Of a DNA stretch of 64,000 nucleotides, positions 61,458 to 64,000 are shown piece by piece. The stretch covers positions 1 through 64,000 of the forward strand of contig CAYGBI010000002.1 of assembly GCA_964348085.1 (NCBI GenBank), read 5' to 3'. Below the pieces are notes generated by a model. It was not told the origin of the DNA. It did not search any database and saw only the letters and a list, made by a program, of their open reading frames with translations. Numbering within the stretch: position 1 is the stretch's first letter; the number at the start of each line of letters is the position of its first letter. Both the position numbers and the translations under genes were made by a program. The stretch is from VXYL01 sp964348085. GTDB lineage: Bacteria; Pseudomonadota; Gammaproteobacteria; Pseudomonadales; Azotimanducaceae.

Positions 61458-62426
61458 ATGGCTGATTCTTGGCGTATCGAGGCCTCGGCACCGGGCAAAC
61501 TGGTGTTGAGCGGCGAGTACGCCGTGCTCGCCGGTGCGCCGGCGCTCGTGGCTGCGGTGGATCGGCGCGTCACCTGTACGCTTGAGCCGCGCGCCACGGG
61601 CGGTTGGCGGATCGTCAGCCGCGGCTTTGAAGGCGACCTGACCTTGGCCAAGGCGGATGTGTTTCGAGAAACTTCGCCCACGCCTTTGGCGGGCATCGTT
61701 CGTCGCGTGATCGAGAAGGTCGCCGCGCCCGACCACTTGGCCGTGACCGTCGATTCGGCGCCGTGCTATCTCGATGGCGTCAAGCTCGGCGTCGGCTCGA
61801 GCGCCGCGACGGTGACGGCGGTCGCCGCCGCCTTCGCCGCGTACGCCGGCGAGTCGCCGGGCTTGAAGGCGCTCTACGACATCCACAGCGCACTCCACGG
61901 CGGCGGCAGCGGCTTGGACGTGGCGGCCGCCGTGACCGGTGGCGTCATTTGCTTTCGGCAGCGCCGGATCACCCCGGTTCGACTGCCGCCGATGGCCAAG
62001 GCGTTCGTGTTCACCGGGTCCGGTACGCGCACGGCGGACTTGCTGGCGAAGTTCGAGCGCTGGCGCGATGGCGGCTCGCCCCCGGCGCTGGAACGCTTGG
62101 CGGATGCGGCGCACGCGGTCGCCGATTGCACAGGAAATGCGGAAACTTGGATCGCGGCTTTGAGCGAATATGCGGATGTGCTGCACCGCTTCGACCGCAT
62201 CTCGAGAATTGGCGTTTTCGGCCCCGGCCACCGTCTGGCCCGCGCACTGGCCACGAGTTGCGGGGTGGTCTACAAGCCTTGCGGCGCCGGCGGTGGCGAC
62301 ACCGGCGTGGCGGTGGCGCGCGATGCGAGTGCGGTGGCGACGTTCGTTCGCGAGGTGCGCGCCACCGGGCTGACGGTGTTAGCGATGGAGATTTCGTTCG
62401 ATGGCCTCACGGTCCGCAGCGGCTAG
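61458..62426 (+). CDS. Phosphomevalonate kinase (GHMP kinase)
   Basis: 322 residues. It opens IEASAPGKLVLSGEYAVLAG, the GHMP motif 1 typical of phosphomevalonate kinases, then KLGVGSSAATVTAVAAAF (motif 2, ATP loop) and CGAGGGDTGVAV (motif 3). It should phosphorylate 5-phosphomevalonate. Assignment as the second kinase rather than mevalonate kinase is by context: a mevalonate kinase domain is encoded in the next gene. Its 3' end overlaps that gene by 26 bp in another frame. Confidence 0.88.
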   Translation: MADSWRIEASAPGKLVLSGEYAVLAGAPALVAAVDRRVTCTLEPRATGGWRIVSRGFEGDLTLAKADVFRETSPTPLAGIVRRVIEKVAAPDHLAVTVDSAPCYLDGVKLGVGSSAATVTAVAAAFAAYAGESPGLKALYDIHSALHGGGSGLDVAAAVTGGVICFRQRRITPVRLPPMAKAFVFTGSGTRTADLLAKFERWRDGGSPPALERLADAAHAVADCTGNAETWIAALSEYADVLHRFDRISRIGVFGPGHRLARALATSCGVVYKPCGAGGGDTGVAVARDASAVATFVREVRATGLTVLAMEISFDGLTVRSG

Positions 62427-64000
62427 CCCCCCCGCCGGGGGGTCGCGCATTCCCAACTTCTTCAAGATGGGCGTCGAGGCCCGCGTCGACGCGCTTTGCG
62501 AACGCGGTCTGTTGACGGAAGGGGATCTTCGCGCCCTGAAATCCGGCGAGCACACGCTGAAGCTGCACGTCGCGGACAAGATGATCGAGAACGTCGTTGG
62601 CGTGTTCGGCCTGCCGTTGGGGATTGGCTTGAACTTCCTCGTCGACGGGCGGGATTACGTCGTGCCGCTTGCCGTCGAGGAGCCCTCCATAGTCGCCGGT
62701 CTCTCCGGCGCGGCTCGTACGGCGCGCCTGTCCGGCGGCTTCGAGACGAGCGTCACCGCGCCCATTCTCATTGGCCAAGTGCAGGTCGTGCATGTTCCCG
62801 ACATCGACGGCGCCCGCCAGGCGCTGCTCGACCGGCGGGCGGAGATCATCAACCTCGCCAACAGCCTGCACCCGAAAATGGTGGCCCGGGGCGGCGGCGT
62901 TCGGGACATTGAAGCGTTCGTCCATCCGGCGCCGGAGGACGGCGGCGCGAGCACCGACATGCTCGTGCTGCACCTGCTCGTGGACACGTGCGACGCCATG
63001 GGCGCCAACATCGTCAACGGCATGTGCGAAGGGGTGGCGAGCCTCGTGGAGGCGATTAGCGGCGGCAAGGTGTTCTTGCGCATTCTCTCCAACCTCACGG
63101 ATCGGGCGTTGGTGCGGGCGCGCCTGCGCGTCCCGGTGCAGAACCTCGCCGTCAAGGGCTTCTCGGGGGCGGAGGTGCGCGACGGCATCGTGCTCGCCAA
63201 TGATCTCGCGCTGGCGGACCCGTACCGCGCCGCCACGCACAACAAAGGCATTATGAACGGCGTGGATGCCATCGCCATCGCCACCGGTAACGATTTCCGC
63301 GCGATCGAAGCCGCCGCCCACGCCTACGCGGCTCGGGATGGCCGCTACCGAGGGCTGACGCGCTGGCGCAAAGGCGACGACGGCGACCTGATCGGCGAGA
63401 TCGAGATGCCGATGAAGGTGGGCACTGTCGGCGGCTCGCTGGAAACCAACCCGACGGTTCGCTTGAACCATCGTCTACTCGGTTCTCCCAACGCCTCCGA
63501 GCTGGCGCGGGTAATGGGCGCGGTGGGCTTGGCGCAGAACTACGCGGCGCTACGCGCGCTTTCCACCGCCGGCATTCAGCAAAACCATATGACGCTGCAC
63601 GCCCGCAGCGTCGCCTCCGCCGCTGGCGTGCCGGAAGACATCTTTGACGATGTGGTCGAGGCGTTGATCGAAAGCGGCGACATCAAAGTGTGGAAAGCCA
63701 AAGAACTCGCCCGCCGTACGGGATACGCCCAGTCGGTCACGGCAGCCGAGCCACGTAGTTCGGCCTGTGGCAAAGTGATCCTGCTCGGCGAACACGCGGT
63801 GGTGTACGGCCGGTCGGCGTTGGCGGCGCCGATTCCTTTGGCGGTGGAAGCGCGAGTGGTGGATGCCGCGCACGGCGTGACGCTGGTGATCCCGCGGTGG
63901 GGCGTGGAACAGCGCGTGCCGCCGGTGGACGAACGCCCGGCCGGGGCCGCCGGCATCTTGGCGCTACTGCTTGAGAAGCTGCGGCTTGCCAACCGCGGCA
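62401..64000 (+). CDS. HMG-CoA reductase (class II) fused to mevalonate kinase, 3' end outside window
   Basis: One uninterrupted frame runs from ATG 62401 to the window end (533 codons seen). Residues ~14-440 are a class II HMG-CoA reductase: SRIPNFFKMGVEARVDALCE, ENVVGVFGLPLGIGLNF, catalytic EEPSIVAGLS, DAMGANIVNGMCEGVA, HNKGIMNGVDAIAIATGND and QQNHMTLHARSVA. From ~453 a GHMP kinase begins, SSACGKVILLGEHAVVYGRS, the mevalonate kinase motif 1. The protein would perform two successive steps, HMG-CoA to mevalonate to phosphomevalonate. The start must precede SRIPNFFK; only ATG 62401, overlapping the previous gene, fits. A sequencing artefact joining two genes cannot be excluded. Confidence 0.88.
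   Translation, partial: MASRSAAASPPAGGSRIPNFFKMGVEARVDALCERGLLTEGDLRALKSGEHTLKLHVADKMIENVVGVFGLPLGIGLNFLVDGRDYVVPLAVEEPSIVAGLSGAARTARLSGGFETSVTAPILIGQVQVVHVPDIDGARQALLDRRAEIINLANSLHPKMVARGGGVRDIEAFVHPAPEDGGASTDMLVLHLLVDTCDAMGANIVNGMCEGVASLVEAISGGKVFLRILSNLTDRALVRARLRVPVQNLAVKGFSGAEVRDGIVLANDLALADPYRAATHNKGIMNGVDAIAIATGNDFRAIEAAAHAYAARDGRYRGLTRWRKGDDGDLIGEIEMPMKVGTVGGSLETNPTVRLNHRLLGSPNASELARVMGAVGLAQNYAALRALSTAGIQQNHMTLHARSVASAAGVPEDIFDDVVEALIESGDIKVWKAKELARRTGYAQSVTAAEPRSSACGKVILLGEHAVVYGRSALAAPIPLAVEARVVDAAHGVTLVIPRWGVEQRVPPVDERPAGAAGILALLLEKLRLANRG

Noticed and set aside
62407..63471. 354-residue minus-strand open frame opposite HMG-CoA reductase
   Set aside because: The plus-strand frame contains every catalytic block of HMGR; the opposite strand shows none.

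Overview
This 64 kb window is GC-rich, densely coding chromosomal DNA from a bacterium that is most likely a gammaproteobacterium. The evidence is conserved gene order: proS / fmdB-aspS-yebC-ruvCAB-tolQRAB-pal-cpoB-tRNA-Lys, and ribF-lspA followed by a pilE/pilV/pilW/pilX minor-pilin operon. Around this core lie many short-chain dehydrogenases (4), luciferase-like flavin oxidoreductases (2), phytanoyl-CoA-type dioxygenases (3), a CaiB-type CoA-transferase, two TonB receptors and a sulfatase with its activating enzyme. That mix resembles genomes of free-living or host-associated marine Proteobacteria, but the habitat is only an inference.

Layout. 1-4.2 kb: end of a tRNA-Ser and a tight four-gene leftward operon of redox enzymes. 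4.3-8.8 kb: ribF, lspA, a paired-hairpin repeat and the pilin operon. 8.8-15.2 kb: an SDR, an ADP-ribosylglycohydrolase, a PhyH dioxygenase and a TonB receptor preceded by a TPP riboswitch, so probably a thiamin-related outer-membrane importer. 15.3-27.4 kb: translation, recombination and Tol-Pal envelope genes. 27.5-40.4 kb: SDR, thioesterase, two tandem Rpn-type nucleases with a conversion-like identical block, NUDIX hydrolase, an Hsp70-like chaperone coupled to a CoA-transferase, aceE, and an SDR/PhyH group. 40.6-47.9 kb: a type I restriction-modification locus (hsdM, HEPN protein, decayed nucleotidyltransferase, hsdS, hsdR). 48-60 kb: glyoxalase I, a second TonB receptor, a cupin, an unknown protein, a Fic protein with an AbiEi-like N-terminus, an MFS transporter, a PqaA-like protein, a formylglycine-generating enzyme and its sulfatase. 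60-64 kb: yacG and a mevalonate-pathway operon.

The most notable points are as follows. (i) The last gene, which runs off the window, is one open frame encoding a class II HMG-CoA reductase followed directly by the start of mevalonate kinase; it follows mvaD and a phosphomevalonate kinase. ispH, which normally sits beside lspA in this lineage, is absent there, which fits replacement of the MEP route by mevalonate. (ii) An intact HEPN RX4HXY protein sits next to a frameshifted, truncated MNT partner inside the restriction locus. (iii) At least two families of short interspersed repeats occur between genes.

Coordinates come from reading the frames by eye. Starts were moved from the longest frame wherever family N-termini or ribosome binding sites supported it. 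No database search was possible.
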